Below, one piece after another: positions 8,077-16,650 of a stretch of DNA of 64,000 bases (its first letter is position 1; each line of letters opens with the position of its first letter). The notes under the pieces were generated by a model. The model had not been told where the DNA came from. It searched no databases and worked only from the letters and a program-made list of their open reading frames with translations. The stretch is from Limnochorda sp. L945t. Its GTDB lineage: Bacteria > Bacillota > Limnochordia > Limnochordales > Geochordaceae. Made by a program: the position numbers and the translations under genes. Where the stretch lies: NCBI RefSeq assembly GCF_035593305.1, contig NZ_CP141615.1:558001-622000 (forward strand), written 5' to 3'.

Positions 8077-10943
8077 TGCGGTCGGTCGACGGCCTCTCCG
8101 AAGACGTAAGCGGCTCCGAGGGCGGGACGCAGCCGCACCGACCCGTAGGAGAGGTAGACGTCCAGCTGCACCTGGGCGCCCACGGAGGCCGCGACGAACG
8201 GCCGGTCGGGCCGGTTGCGCACGCCGGCGACCACTCCCGCGTCGAGGAACGGCACGAGCGCGACCTCACCCAGGAAGACCGGCCACAGGCCCGGCCCCCG
8301 GTTGATGCGGGCCAGGGGAGCACGGCCTTCCAGGGTGAGCTTGTAAGCCGACGTGCCCGGCGCCGGGGGCTTCCCCTCGTCCCCCTGCAGGCCGCGCAGC
8401 TCCAGGGGGTGACCCTGGCTCAGGGTGATGACGGACCCGCCGTCGCTCACGGCGGCAGCCATCCGCATGGCGACCGATCCGCCGAGCCGCCAGTCCAGGC
8501 CCTCTTCCCACCGGGCGAGCGCGTACGGGCGATCGTCGCCGGCGAGCGGGGATCCGGCCTCCAGGCCGAGGGTACGAGAGCGCTGCGCCCGGCCGGGGCC
8601 CCAGGCGGAGGTCCGGGTCCAGCCGCCCAACGCCATGGCGTCGGAGGAGGTTTGCGGGCCCTCGCGCCGGCTGCCCTCGAGCCCCGCGTAAAACGTGTCG
8701 CGGACCGGGCTGGCGAAGGTCATGCTGCGGTCGAGCGTGTAGCCTACTGACACTGACGCATCCCACCGGGGGTAGACCCTGGTGGGAGCGCCGGTCTGCT
8801 CCGGTTCCGGCTTCTCCACGCCCTTGGACACCAGGGCGCTCACCGACCATCCCGTGTTGAACAACGGGTCCGAGAGCCACCGGTACGAGAGCGCGCCCCC
8901 GACCAACCGGCTCGAGAGCCCGTAAGTCAACACGGCGGTATAGATGTGCTGCATCCGAGCGTCCCACCCACCGGTCATGGTGACCAGGGACCATCCCGCG
9001 CCGTCCGCGCCGGCGAAGGGCAGCCACCATGTCGGGGCGAGGCTGGGCCACGGGGAGTACGGGCGCAGCGTGTAGGTGGACGCGTCTGCTTGACCGCCTT
9101 CGTTGGCGCCCGCTTCGACGCTCTTGCGCCACGCCGCGCGCTCCCAGTGCGGTCCCTCGAAGGGGGGATCGGGCTCCCGCCATGCCGAGCGGTCGAGCGG
9201 CATGGCGGCGACGCGGTAGCCCCCGGCCGTGTACGCGGCGAAGGCGAGACGCCGGCCATCGGGCGAGGCCGCCGGGAAGAAGGCGCCGGTGAGCACGTTG
9301 GTGAGCTGGTAGGTGTGGCCGCTGCCCAGGTCCTGCGCGTAGAGGTTGGTGACCCCCGTCCGGTCCGACTCGTACAGGAGGTAGCGCCCATCCGGGGTGA
9401 ACGACGGGTTGGCGACCGCGACCGGCCCTTTCTCCTCGACGAGGGACAGCGGCGTGTCGCCCGGGCCCTCGAGCAGGCTGATGCCGTTGCGGCCACGGCC
9501 TGCCCAACCCACCGCCAGCCGCCTTGACCCCGGCTGCCAGGCGACGCTCATGGCGAAGGTCCCGTCTCGTCCCGTGTACCATCGCTCCGCGGGGCCGATG
9601 ACCGGCCGGCCGCCTTCGACCGACAGGTCCGCCACCGCCACGTGCGCGCCGACCGAGGTGCCGTCTACCTGCACGAAGGCGACGCTGCGCCCATCCGAGG
9701 AGATGGCCGGCGAGAAGGCGCGCAGCCCCGTCGACAGCCGGTAGCTCTTGGCGGTGCTCACCTCGACCGCGAACAGGTCGGATAGCTGGCGCCGGCCTCC
9801 CTCCACCGGCGCGAGCGCGGCGTAGACCAGGTAACGGCCGTCCGGAGTCCAGTCGAATCCCCCGGTTGCCCCTTCCGCCAGCGCCCTTTCCTTGCCGGTC
9901 GCCAGATCCCGGATGCGGATCGAGGCGTTGACGGTACCCCCTGCCGCCAGGTAGGCGAGCGACTTGCCGTCCGGAGAAAACCGCGGCTGCTCCACCACCC
10001 ACCCCTCGCCGGGAAGCAGCTCGAAAGCCGTCAGGCCCCGGGCCTCCACGTCCCGCTCCTGGGCAGCGTAACGCTCTTGCAGCGAACGCCGCCATCCGTC
10101 GTAAAGCTCCCCCAGGCCCTCCTTGGTGGCGGCCGTGACGCTCCGCCCTAGGGACCCCAGGCTCGCGTTGAGCTGGTGCACCCGGCTGACCACCGGATCC
10201 CCGAACCGCTCGGCGAGGTACGCCTGCCAGGAGTAGCCGTACAGGTAGACGCCGCCGGCAGGGTTCCACTGGCCGAGATCGTAGAGGCCTGCCACCTGGT
10301 CGGGCGCCGGCACGGCCTGTTCCAGGAAGGCCGTTCGCAGGAACATGTCCCAGTACGATGCAGCCCCGCGCCCGTCGTCGAGCAGCGTCTCCTCGTACGA
10401 CGCGTACCCCTCGATGAACGCGTAGTTTTCGCTGGCGTTGGGCGTCGACAATGTGGGCACGTGGCCGAAGATGCGGCGCAGCCCCGCGTAAAGACCGTCG
10501 GCCATGTCGAGGTGCACCGCGTGGACGTACTCGTGAGTGAAGAGGAGCTCGAGCCAGTCGTTCATGGTCGGCGGCATGCCCGCCTGATAGGCCAGTCCCA
10601 GCGGCGGCACGGTGAACAGGCTGATCTGGTTGTACAAAGCGGGCTGCGTGAAGGCGTTGGCTCCGTCGAGCACGTCCTGCAGCACGACGTGCGTCTTGGC
10701 AGCCAACGTGTGGCCGACCCGGGCCGAGACCACGGGGTGCACCCGTTCGGCCACCTCGGCCACCTGGCGCGCCAGGGGCTCGTACCCGTCGGGGAAGTGG
10801 ATCAGGAAGTGGGGAGTTTCCAGAGTCCACCAACGCTCGCCGGCTTGCGCCGGGCCGGCGAACGGAGCTGCCATCGTCACGGCAAGGATAACCATCGACA
10901 GGGCGAGACGAGCGAAGAGGACGGAACGGGACAGGCGCGGCAT
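8046..10943 (-). CDS. Secreted metalloprotease-like / WD40-like propeller / C-terminal beta-barrel protein
   Basis: 965 residues with three parts. A cleavable signal peptide (residues 1-35, ending PAQAGE) is followed by a peptidase-MA-like zinc domain with THEYVHAVHLD (HExxH at about 137-141) and a downstream glutamate region ENYAFIEGYASYEE. Residues about 300-600 contain repeated FSPDGKSLAYL / FTPDGRYLLYESD units typical of TolB-like PD40 propeller blades. The last third alternates hydrophobic and polar residues in beta-barrel fashion and ends LVGNVSF, an outer-membrane barrel type C-terminus. It is therefore probably inserted in an outer membrane with the protease domain on one side. The ATG at 10943 has GGAGG 11 bases upstream and a promoter just before. 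Confidence 0.8.
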   Translation of the reverse strand: MPRLSRSVLFARLALSMVILAVTMAAPFAGPAQAGERWWTLETPHFLIHFPDGYEPLARQVAEVAERVHPVVSARVGHTLAAKTHVVLQDVLDGANAFTQPALYNQISLFTVPPLGLAYQAGMPPTMNDWLELLFTHEYVHAVHLDMADGLYAGLRRIFGHVPTLSTPNASENYAFIEGYASYEETLLDDGRGAASYWDMFLRTAFLEQAVPAPDQVAGLYDLGQWNPAGGVYLYGYSWQAYLAERFGDPVVSRVHQLNASLGSLGRSVTAATKEGLGELYDGWRRSLQERYAAQERDVEARGLTAFELLPGEGWVVEQPRFSPDGKSLAYLAAGGTVNASIRIRDLATGKERALAEGATGGFDWTPDGRYLVYAALAPVEGGRRQLSDLFAVEVSTAKSYRLSTGLRAFSPAISSDGRSVAFVQVDGTSVGAHVAVADLSVEGGRPVIGPAERWYTGRDGTFAMSVAWQPGSRRLAVGWAGRGRNGISLLEGPGDTPLSLVEEKGPVAVANPSFTPDGRYLLYESDRTGVTNLYAQDLGSGHTYQLTNVLTGAFFPAASPDGRRLAFAAYTAGGYRVAAMPLDRSAWREPDPPFEGPHWERAAWRKSVEAGANEGGQADASTYTLRPYSPWPSLAPTWWLPFAGADGAGWSLVTMTGGWDARMQHIYTAVLTYGLSSRLVGGALSYRWLSDPLFNTGWSVSALVSKGVEKPEPEQTGAPTRVYPRWDASVSVGYTLDRSMTFASPVRDTFYAGLEGSRREGPQTSSDAMALGGWTRTSAWGPGRAQRSRTLGLEAGSPLAGDDRPYALARWEEGLDWRLGGSVAMRMAAAVSDGGSVITLSQGHPLELRGLQGDEGKPPAPGTSAYKLTLEGRAPLARINRGPGLWPVFLGEVALVPFLDAGVVAGVRNRPDRPFVAASVGAQVQLDVYLSYGSVRLRPALGAAYVFGEAVDRPQWRLVGNVSF

Positions 10944-10980
10944 GGATTACAGGTCCTCCCTCTCCAGTCATCCGTCCCCC

Positions 10981-11010
10981 AGGCTAGGTGCTCGTCCCCA
11001 AAGATGTCAA
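10981..11010 (-). promoter_or_regulatory. Predicted sigma-A promoter of the protease-barrel gene
   Basis: Reverse strand: perfect -35 TTGACA (11005-11010), 18-base spacer, weak -10 TAGCCT (10981-10986). The implied start leaves a leader of about 30 bases including the ribosome site, which fits the gene start at 10943. Confidence 0.45.
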
Positions 11011-11077
11011 GGCACTCTTCGGCGCACGGCCGCCGCCGCATCCGCCGGGCCGCTGGCCGCCCGTGCCGGCAGGCGGG

Positions 11078-12286
11078 CTACCTGACACGAGCAGCCGACT
11101 GGCTGGCGGTCGCGGCAGGCGGGAGGTCGCCTCGAAGCGGCCGGCCCCGCGCCCACACCTGGCGGATCGTGCGGTCGGGATTCAACAGGAGGAAGTCCGC
11201 GTCCATGCCCGGCGCGATGCCCCCCTTGCCCTCGAGCCCCAGGACCCGGGCCACGTTGGCCCCCACCACGCCCAGCGCATCTTCCAGGCTCACGCCGGGA
11301 GAGGATGCCAGGCGCTTCCAGTCTGCGAACAGCGCGTCGATGCTGGCAACCCGCATGCCGACCAGGCGCCCCGACGGGTCGAACTCCGGCAAGCTGCCGT
11401 TACTGTCCGAGCTGAGCGTGATCCGGCTCCACGGCACGCCTTTGCCGACCATGTACAGGATGGCTTCGGGCGCGCTGACCGACTCTCCTGATGGAAACTC
11501 GAAGGCCGTGACGTCCACCGTGCCGCCGCGAAGGGCGTAGGTCACGGCCTGGTCCAGCAAGCGCCCGTTGCGGTTGACGTGGGTCGGCACCATCTGGCTG
11601 ATGGGGATCTCCGTCTCCTCGGCGATGCGCAACAGCGGCCGCAGTCCTTCTTTGCCATCTCCCACGTGGAAGTGGACGATCCCTCGTTTACCGCTCAGCA
11701 TGCCTCCCACCCGGGCGAGGGCCACCAGGCGCTTCAGCTCCTCCATCGTCGGTTGGGAGGAGCGGTGGTCCGAGATGGCGATCTCTCCGACCCCGACGAC
11801 CTCGTCGATCAGCACCAGATCCCGCTTGACGCTCCCCGTCAGGGTCACCGGGGGCACGGCGTAGGCCCCGACGTACATGTAGGCCGAAATCCCTTGTGCT
11901 CCGAGGGCCCGCACCTTGGCGAGCAGCGAGTCGGGGTGGCGGGTCACGTCGTCGGTGCCGAGCAGCCCGACCACCGTGGTGACCCCCGCGGCCGTGATCT
12001 GCTCCAGGGTCATCTCAGGGCAGCGGGTGGCAAACCCGCCCTCGCCGCCTCCCCCGGTCAGGTGCACGTGCCCGTCGATGAACCCCGGCACGGCGTCGGC
12101 GTCCACTTCCTCGACGACGGTAACGGGCCACCCTTCGGGCGGTCGCAGGTCGCGCCCCACGAAGGCGACCTTCCCGCCCGCGAGCAGCAACGTGTCGGCG
12201 CCGGTGGGGGCCGGCCCCCAGACCCGGCGGCAACGAACGAGGGTCAGGAGAGACGAGGGGTCACCGGTGCTTCGTCGCGCAGGCAC
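11078..12286 (-). CDS. iadA: Beta-aspartyl (isoaspartyl) dipeptidase
   Basis: 402 residues of the amidohydrolase superfamily. The metal-binding start VPGFIDGHVHLTGGGGEGGF, the VVGLLGTDDVTRHP segment, the histidines in VHFHVGDGKEGL and PTHVNRN, and LSSDSNGSLP near the C-terminus match IadA, which hydrolyses beta-Asp-X dipeptides arising from damaged proteins. It begins at a GTG 5 bases after the dppC-like stop, with GGAAGAGGA upstream, so it is the last gene of a peptide-importer operon. This supports a role in using imported (iso)peptides as a nutrient source. The alternative of a generic dihydroorotase-like enzyme is unlikely given the motif set. Confidence 0.92.
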   Translation of the reverse strand: MPARRSTGDPSSLLTLVRCRRVWGPAPTGADTLLLAGGKVAFVGRDLRPPEGWPVTVVEEVDADAVPGFIDGHVHLTGGGGEGGFATRCPEMTLEQITAAGVTTVVGLLGTDDVTRHPDSLLAKVRALGAQGISAYMYVGAYAVPPVTLTGSVKRDLVLIDEVVGVGEIAISDHRSSQPTMEELKRLVALARVGGMLSGKRGIVHFHVGDGKEGLRPLLRIAEETEIPISQMVPTHVNRNGRLLDQAVTYALRGGTVDVTAFEFPSGESVSAPEAILYMVGKGVPWSRITLSSDSNGSLPEFDPSGRLVGMRVASIDALFADWKRLASSPGVSLEDALGVVGANVARVLGLEGKGGIAPGMDADFLLLNPDRTIRQVWARGRPLRGDLPPAATASQSAARVR

Positions 12287-12291
12287 GTTTC

Positions 12292-13164
12292 TCAGCGTCC
12301 TCTTCCCAGCGCTTTTCGGGCACGAGGGTTCAACGCGTCGTTGAGGGCATCGCCCAGCAAGTTGAAGGCGAGCACGGTCCCCGCTATCGCCATACCGGGC
12401 ACCAGGCTCAAATGCGGGGCGGTCACGAGGTAGACCCGGGCCTCGCTGATCATGGCCCCCCACTCCGGCGTGGGCGGCTGGATGCCCATCCCGAGGAAAC
12501 TGAGCCCGGCCGCCGTCAGAATCGATGCCGCCGTCCGCAGGGTGAGCAACACGACTACGGGCGGGAGAGCGTTGGGGATCACGTAGCGCAGGATGATGGC
12601 GCCGTCGCGCTGGCCGACGGCGCGGGCCGCTTCCACGTACAAGTTTGCCCGGATGCTGAGGACGGCGCCCCGCGCCACCCGCGTCACCTGGGGCAGGTTG
12701 TACACCCCGATGGCCAGGATCACGCTGGGGAGCCCCGGGGGCAGGACGGCGGTCACCGCGATGGCGAGCATGATGTCCGGGAAAGAGAGGAGCACGTCCG
12801 TCAGGCGCATGACGGCTTCGTCGATCCAGCCGCCCCGGTAACCTGCGACGGCGCCGAGCAGGATCCCTGCCACGGCCGCCAACCCCAGGGAGGCGACCGC
12901 CACCGTGAGCGAGATACGTGCGCCCCACACGATCCGCGACAGGATGTCCCGGCCGAACTGGTCGGTGCCGAGCCAGTGCCCGGCAGAGGGCGGCTGCAGG
13001 ATGCGCGTGAGGTCGATGCGGTTGGGGTCGTAGGGGGCGAGCCACGGCGCGAGCAACGCCATGCCCACGAACACCGCGACTCCCACGGCCCCCACACGTG
13101 CCGCCGGTGTCCGGAGCCATACGCGCCACGCGGGGCTCCGGGCGCCTGTCCCTTCCCGCAGCAC
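12292..13164 (-). CDS. dppC: Dipeptide/oligopeptide ABC transporter permease (DppC family)
   Basis: 290 residues. The N-terminal region has WLGTDQFGRDILSRIVWGAR, the invariant DppC/OppC/NikC motif, and the cytoplasmic coupling loop EAARAVGQRDGAIILRYVIP is intact. Six membrane helices can be drawn. The start is a GTG with only a modest ribosome site, 44 bases after the dppB-like gene, in the same operon. Makes the channel together with the DppB-like protein. Confidence 0.92.
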   Translation of the reverse strand: MLREGTGARSPAWRVWLRTPAARVGAVGVAVFVGMALLAPWLAPYDPNRIDLTRILQPPSAGHWLGTDQFGRDILSRIVWGARISLTVAVASLGLAAVAGILLGAVAGYRGGWIDEAVMRLTDVLLSFPDIMLAIAVTAVLPPGLPSVILAIGVYNLPQVTRVARGAVLSIRANLYVEAARAVGQRDGAIILRYVIPNALPPVVVLLTLRTAASILTAAGLSFLGMGIQPPTPEWGAMISEARVYLVTAPHLSLVPGMAIAGTVLAFNLLGDALNDALNPRARKALGRGR

Positions 13165-13208
13165 CTCGGCGGACGCAGCTTGCAGAACGACCTACCCCGC
13201 TTTCCTCG

Positions 13209-14129
13209 TCAGTCGTAGCGAATCCGTGGGTCGAGCCAGGCGTACAGGACGTCCACCGCGAAGTTGATGGCGGCGAACGTCACGGCCACGACCAGCAGCC
13301 CGGCCTGCACCACCGGGTAGTCCCGGGTGAAGATGGCGCCGGCGATCAGCCGCCCCATGCCCGGCCAGGCGAAGACCGACTCCGTCAGCACTGCGCCGGC
13401 CAGTGAGTACCCCAGCTGCAGCCCGATGACGGTCAGGATGGGGAGGAAGGCGTTACGCAGCGCATGCCGTAGCAGGATAGACCTCTCGGCCACGCCGTAC
13501 GCCCGGGCGGTGCGGATGTAATCCTCCTCGATGACCTCGAGCAGGCTCGATCGGGTCATCCGCGCGATGGTGGCCGTCAGCGCCGCCCCGAGGGTGATGG
13601 CCGGCAGGATCAGGTGCCGCAGGCTGCCTGCCCCGCTGGTCGGTAGCCACCTCAGCTTGACCGCGAACAGCCACATCAACAGCAAGCCGAGCCAGAAGAC
13701 CGGCGCCGACACCCCGGCCAGCGCTCCGGACATGATGGCGCTGTCGACCGCGCTGTACGGGTAGCGGGCCGCCAGCATCCCCGCGGCGATCCCCGCCAGG
13801 CTTGCCAGCCCGACGGCCGTGAGCGCCAGGATACCGGTATTGACGTACCGCCAGCCGATCTCCTCCAGCACGGGTCGCCCCGTTTGGAAAGATTGCCCGA
13901 GGTCCCCGCGCACGACCTGCCCCACGAACAGCACGAACTGCTCCGCCATGGGCCGGTCGAGCCCGAGCTCGTGTCGAAGGGCCATCACTGTTTCGGGAGG
14001 AGCGTCCGGCCCGGCGATGAGCCGGGCCGGGTCCCCCGGAGCCACCCGCAAGAGACCGAACGTCACGGCGACGATCCCGAGCAGCACCACGAGCAACACG
14101 CCGGTGCGCCGCACCAGATAGCGCGTCAT
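13209..14129 (-). CDS. dppB: Dipeptide/oligopeptide ABC transporter permease (DppB family)
   Basis: 306 residues, starting MTRYLVRRTGVLLVVLLGIV as DppB/OppB/NikB proteins do, with the early conserved FGLLRVAPGDPARLIAG and the coupling-loop sequence RTARAYGVAERSILLRHALR. The C-terminus AWLDPRIRYD is the family ending. It follows the substrate-binding gene by only four bases. No ATP-binding (DppD/F) genes are found in the operon, so the transporter must use ATPases encoded elsewhere. Confidence 0.93.
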   Translation of the reverse strand: MTRYLVRRTGVLLVVLLGIVAVTFGLLRVAPGDPARLIAGPDAPPETVMALRHELGLDRPMAEQFVLFVGQVVRGDLGQSFQTGRPVLEEIGWRYVNTGILALTAVGLASLAGIAAGMLAARYPYSAVDSAIMSGALAGVSAPVFWLGLLLMWLFAVKLRWLPTSGAGSLRHLILPAITLGAALTATIARMTRSSLLEVIEEDYIRTARAYGVAERSILLRHALRNAFLPILTVIGLQLGYSLAGAVLTESVFAWPGMGRLIAGAIFTRDYPVVQAGLLVVAVTFAAINFAVDVLYAWLDPRIRYD

Positions 14130-14133
14130 GGCC

Positions 14134-15684
14134 TTACTTCTTGGACGCGTCCTTCACCAGTACGATCTCGATGGGGAGTACCTTCACGCCCTGCAAAGAG
14201 GCGCGCACCCCGACGACCTGCTTGACCACGTGGAGAAAGGCCCACGGCGCGTCGCCCACGACCTGCTTTTGCGCCTCGCAGTAAATCCGGGCCCTCGCGT
14301 CGGGATCGCTCGTGCGCATCCCCTCTTGAATGAGCTGATCCACCTTGGGGTTGCCGTAGTAACTGGCGTTGTCCCCGGGCGGGAAGGACTGGGACGAAAG
14401 GAGCGGCCGCATGACCCAGTCCGCGTCGCCCGTGGAGGGAGCCCATCCGAGCATGTACATCTGGTACTGGGCCTGCTCCTTGGGCACGTCGAAGATGTTG
14501 CGCAAGTAAGTCGCCCATTCCATCGTTTGGAGCCGGACGCGAATCCCCACCTGCTGGAGCATGGCCTGGATGGCGATCGCCGTCTCGTAGTCTTTGAGGT
14601 AGCGCCCCTGCGGAGCCCAGAGGCTGACCTCCAGGCCCTGGGGGTAGCCGGCCTCCTTGAGCAGCTGGCGCGCCCGCTCCGGGTCGTACGGGTATCCGCC
14701 GGTCTTGCAGTACCCGTTGACGCCCGGCGCCATGGGTGAGTCGGAGACGGAGGCCATGCCGCCCAGCACCTGCGAGACGATGAGCTCTTTGTCGATGGCG
14801 TAGTTGACCGCCTGGCGCACCCGCACGTCGTCGAACGGCTTGCGCAACACGTTGAAGCCCACGTAGATGACCCGGAGGCTGTCGGCCACCCGGATGTCGA
14901 GGTCCCGGTTGGCGCGCAGGCGGGGTACCTCGCTCGGCGGCAGGAAGGTGATGACGTCGGCCTCTCCGGTCTCCAGCTGGAAGACCCGGGTGGCATCCTC
15001 CGGCACGACCCGGAAGACGAGCCGGTCGAACTTGGGAGCGCCCTTCCAGTACTGCTTGTTGGCCTCCAGCGTGATGTGGTCGCCGGGCACCCATTCGACG
15101 AACTTGAACGGCCCGGTACCGACCGGGTGCTGGCCGACCTTGTCGCCCCAGCGCCGGATGTTGGACGGGGACTGGATGAGGCCGGCCCCATGAGCGAGGT
15201 GGTGCAGGAACGCCCCGAACGGAAACTTGAGATGGAAGACGACGGTATACGTGTCCTTCGCCTCTACGCTCTGTATGTACGGTTCGTACAGCGACGTCCG
15301 CCGGAGCCCTCCCGCCAGGATCCGGTCGAAGTTGGCCTTGACCGCGGCGGCATCGAACGGCGTGCCGTCGTGGAACCGAACGCCTTTACGCAGATAGAAC
15401 ACGACGTCTTTCCCACCGTTTTGGAACTCCCACCGCTCCGCCAGGGCGGGACGGATCTGCAGTTGCTCGTCGAACTCGACGAGCCCGTCCATGATGTGGC
15501 GGAGCACGGTCTCCGACGGGTTGTCCGTCATGTCCGGCGGATCCAGCCGGACTGCGTCCGCACCGACCGCGACCGTGACCGTGGCGGGCGAGGCCGCCCC
15601 CCACCCTGCGACTGTGAGCGTAGCCACGATGGCCAGGAGGAACGATAACCCCTTCAGTTTAGGCCTGCTTCGTTGCGCGGCCAT
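14134..15684 (-). CDS. Peptide ABC transporter substrate-binding protein (DppA/OppA family, SBP_bac_5)
   Basis: 516 residues with a signal peptide (KGLSFLLAIVATLTVAGWGA) and then the family sequence ...VEFDEQLQIRPALAERWEF, with KGVRFHDGTPFDAAAVKANF a little further on, both diagnostic of the DppA/OppA group. The ATG at 15684 is the only start that leaves a proper signal sequence; the frame continues upstream but reads as non-coding. First gene of the operon dppA-dppB-dppC-iadA. The ligand could be dipeptides, oligopeptides or isoaspartyl peptides; the company of IadA favours peptides over nickel or glutathione. Confidence 0.92.
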   Translation of the reverse strand: MAAQRSRPKLKGLSFLLAIVATLTVAGWGAASPATVTVAVGADAVRLDPPDMTDNPSETVLRHIMDGLVEFDEQLQIRPALAERWEFQNGGKDVVFYLRKGVRFHDGTPFDAAAVKANFDRILAGGLRRTSLYEPYIQSVEAKDTYTVVFHLKFPFGAFLHHLAHGAGLIQSPSNIRRWGDKVGQHPVGTGPFKFVEWVPGDHITLEANKQYWKGAPKFDRLVFRVVPEDATRVFQLETGEADVITFLPPSEVPRLRANRDLDIRVADSLRVIYVGFNVLRKPFDDVRVRQAVNYAIDKELIVSQVLGGMASVSDSPMAPGVNGYCKTGGYPYDPERARQLLKEAGYPQGLEVSLWAPQGRYLKDYETAIAIQAMLQQVGIRVRLQTMEWATYLRNIFDVPKEQAQYQMYMLGWAPSTGDADWVMRPLLSSQSFPPGDNASYYGNPKVDQLIQEGMRTSDPDARARIYCEAQKQVVGDAPWAFLHVVKQVVGVRASLQGVKVLPIEIVLVKDASKK

Positions 15685-15941
15685 GGACGTTTCACCAGCT
15701 CCCCTCGGTGTTAGCCCCTGGTGTTCTCTGGCCTTCGCGGCTTGTCCTGCTACGCCTGGCATGTATGCAGGATCGCTGGATCGTCCCGGCGGGCAGGCGC
15801 GGGCGGCGGCTGGGCAGACTACGGCCCGGACGGCAGCAAGGACGCCTCCATGCCCCGCTGCCGGGGGAGGAACTCGGCCGCCTACGTGGGTTACGCGACC
15901 TGGGCCTTTCGTGGCCGCCGTGGGACCTGACCACATTGAAA
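15685..15941. other. Leader region upstream of the dppA-like gene, no gene seen
   Basis: About 250 bases with several GC-rich inverted repeats but no convincing protein in any frame and no riboswitch class that I recognise. It must hold the promoter and any leader of the reverse-strand peptide-transport operon. Confidence 0.4.
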
Positions 15942-15975
15942 CCCCAGGGCCGAGAAGGCGCCCCCGGCCCTGGGG
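15942..15975 (-). terminator. Rho-independent terminator after the small 67-residue protein
   Basis: An 11-bp perfect stem (15942-15952 with 15965-15975, CCCCAGGGCCG arms) followed on the reverse strand by TTTC lies 13 bases after the stop of the small gene at 15988-16191. It separates that gene from the dpp operon. Confidence 0.7.
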
Positions 15976-15987
15976 TACGGGGTGGCT

Positions 15988-16191
15988 TTACAGGACGGGC
16001 CTGCGTGCCAGCGCCGCACGCAGCGCTCGGGTGGCTCTTGCCAACCGACCGTCCCGCCGCTGCCGGGCGAGCCCGGCCTGGCGGCTTCGCTGCTGGCTGC
16101 GGGCCCAGCGGTCGACGGCGTCGAGCTCGGCCTGACGCAGGCGCTCCTGCATGATGGCGTGGGCCAGCGCCAGGTCGAAAAAGGGGTACAT
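15988..16191 (-). CDS. Small hypothetical protein, arginine/alanine-rich, helical
   Basis: A 67-residue protein beginning MYPFFDLALAHAIMQERLRQ, then a strongly basic, probably all-helical tail rich in Arg, Ala and Gln. Support for a real gene: an AAAGGAG ribosome site about 10 bases before the ATG at 16191, a strong terminator right after the stop, and an ordered leader upstream. An in-frame ATG at 16242 would add 17 residues but lacks a ribosome site. No family recognised. The amphipathic N-terminus followed by an Arg-rich segment could bind membrane or nucleic acid; this is a guess. Confidence 0.6.
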   Translation of the reverse strand: MYPFFDLALAHAIMQERLRQAELDAVDRWARSQQRSRQAGLARQRRDGRLARATRALRAALARRPVL

Positions 16192-16231
16192 GGCTCGGGT
16201 CTCCTTTCCCCACGTCGCTTCCCATGGGTTG

Positions 16232-16299
16232 CCCACGGCCATGTCCTCCAGGAAACAGTACGGCCGTGGGACCCTGTTTCGGTTTCGGTGCCCACGGCC
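16232..16299 (-). promoter_or_regulatory. Three-copy 9-bp inverted/direct repeat able to form alternative hairpins in a leader
   Basis: CCCACGGCC occurs at 16232-16240 and 16291-16299, and its complement GGCCGTGGG at 16262-16270. The central copy can pair with either flanking copy but not both, the arrangement used in attenuators. It lies just before the small gene at 15988-16191. No function is shown. Confidence 0.35.
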
Positions 16300-16336
16300 G
16301 GCGTCTGCGGCGTTTGGAGGGAGCCCTCCTGCCCCT

Positions 16337-16492
16337 CTAGGGCGTCGGCCCCCCTGCCCGTATCACCTCAGCGCCGGAGATGGGCAGCCCATCGAGCAAA
16401 CGAATGCCGGCGAACGGGACGACGACGAGTCCGGTCCCCCACCCTGCCGGGCAAACTGCCCTGTACGGGGTTACGGCCAGTACCCGCATCAC
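16337..16492 (-). CDS. Possible small hypothetical protein (51 residues)
   Basis: An open frame from a GTG at 16492 (or ATG at 16489), seven to ten bases after a GGAGG sequence. The product begins MMRVLAVTPYRAVCPAGWGT and contains a hydrophobic middle. It fills part of the 459-base stretch between the 67-residue gene and the LD-carboxypeptidase gene. With no family resemblance and only the ribosome site as support it may be chance in this GC-rich DNA. Confidence 0.3.
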   Translation of the reverse strand: MMRVLAVTPYRAVCPAGWGTGLVVVPFAGIRLLDGLPISGAEVIRAGGPTP

Positions 16493-16650
16493 GCTGCCAC
16501 CTCCGTCCTCCGCACGGCCTCGAGCCGGCTTGCGGCGTCGAGCCAGTTTGCCGGCCCGGCTGGCCACCGTGCCGGCGGACGAGAGCGTACCATAGGTCTT
16601 GCCTGGTGCGCAACGGCTACACTGTAAACGGTGTGTAAAGGAGGGTGTCC

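Noticed and set aside
15685-15941. Structured RNA (RNase P, SRP, tmRNA or riboswitch) ahead of the dppA-like gene
   Set aside because: GC-rich inverted repeats are present but none of the diagnostic sequences of these RNAs could be found.
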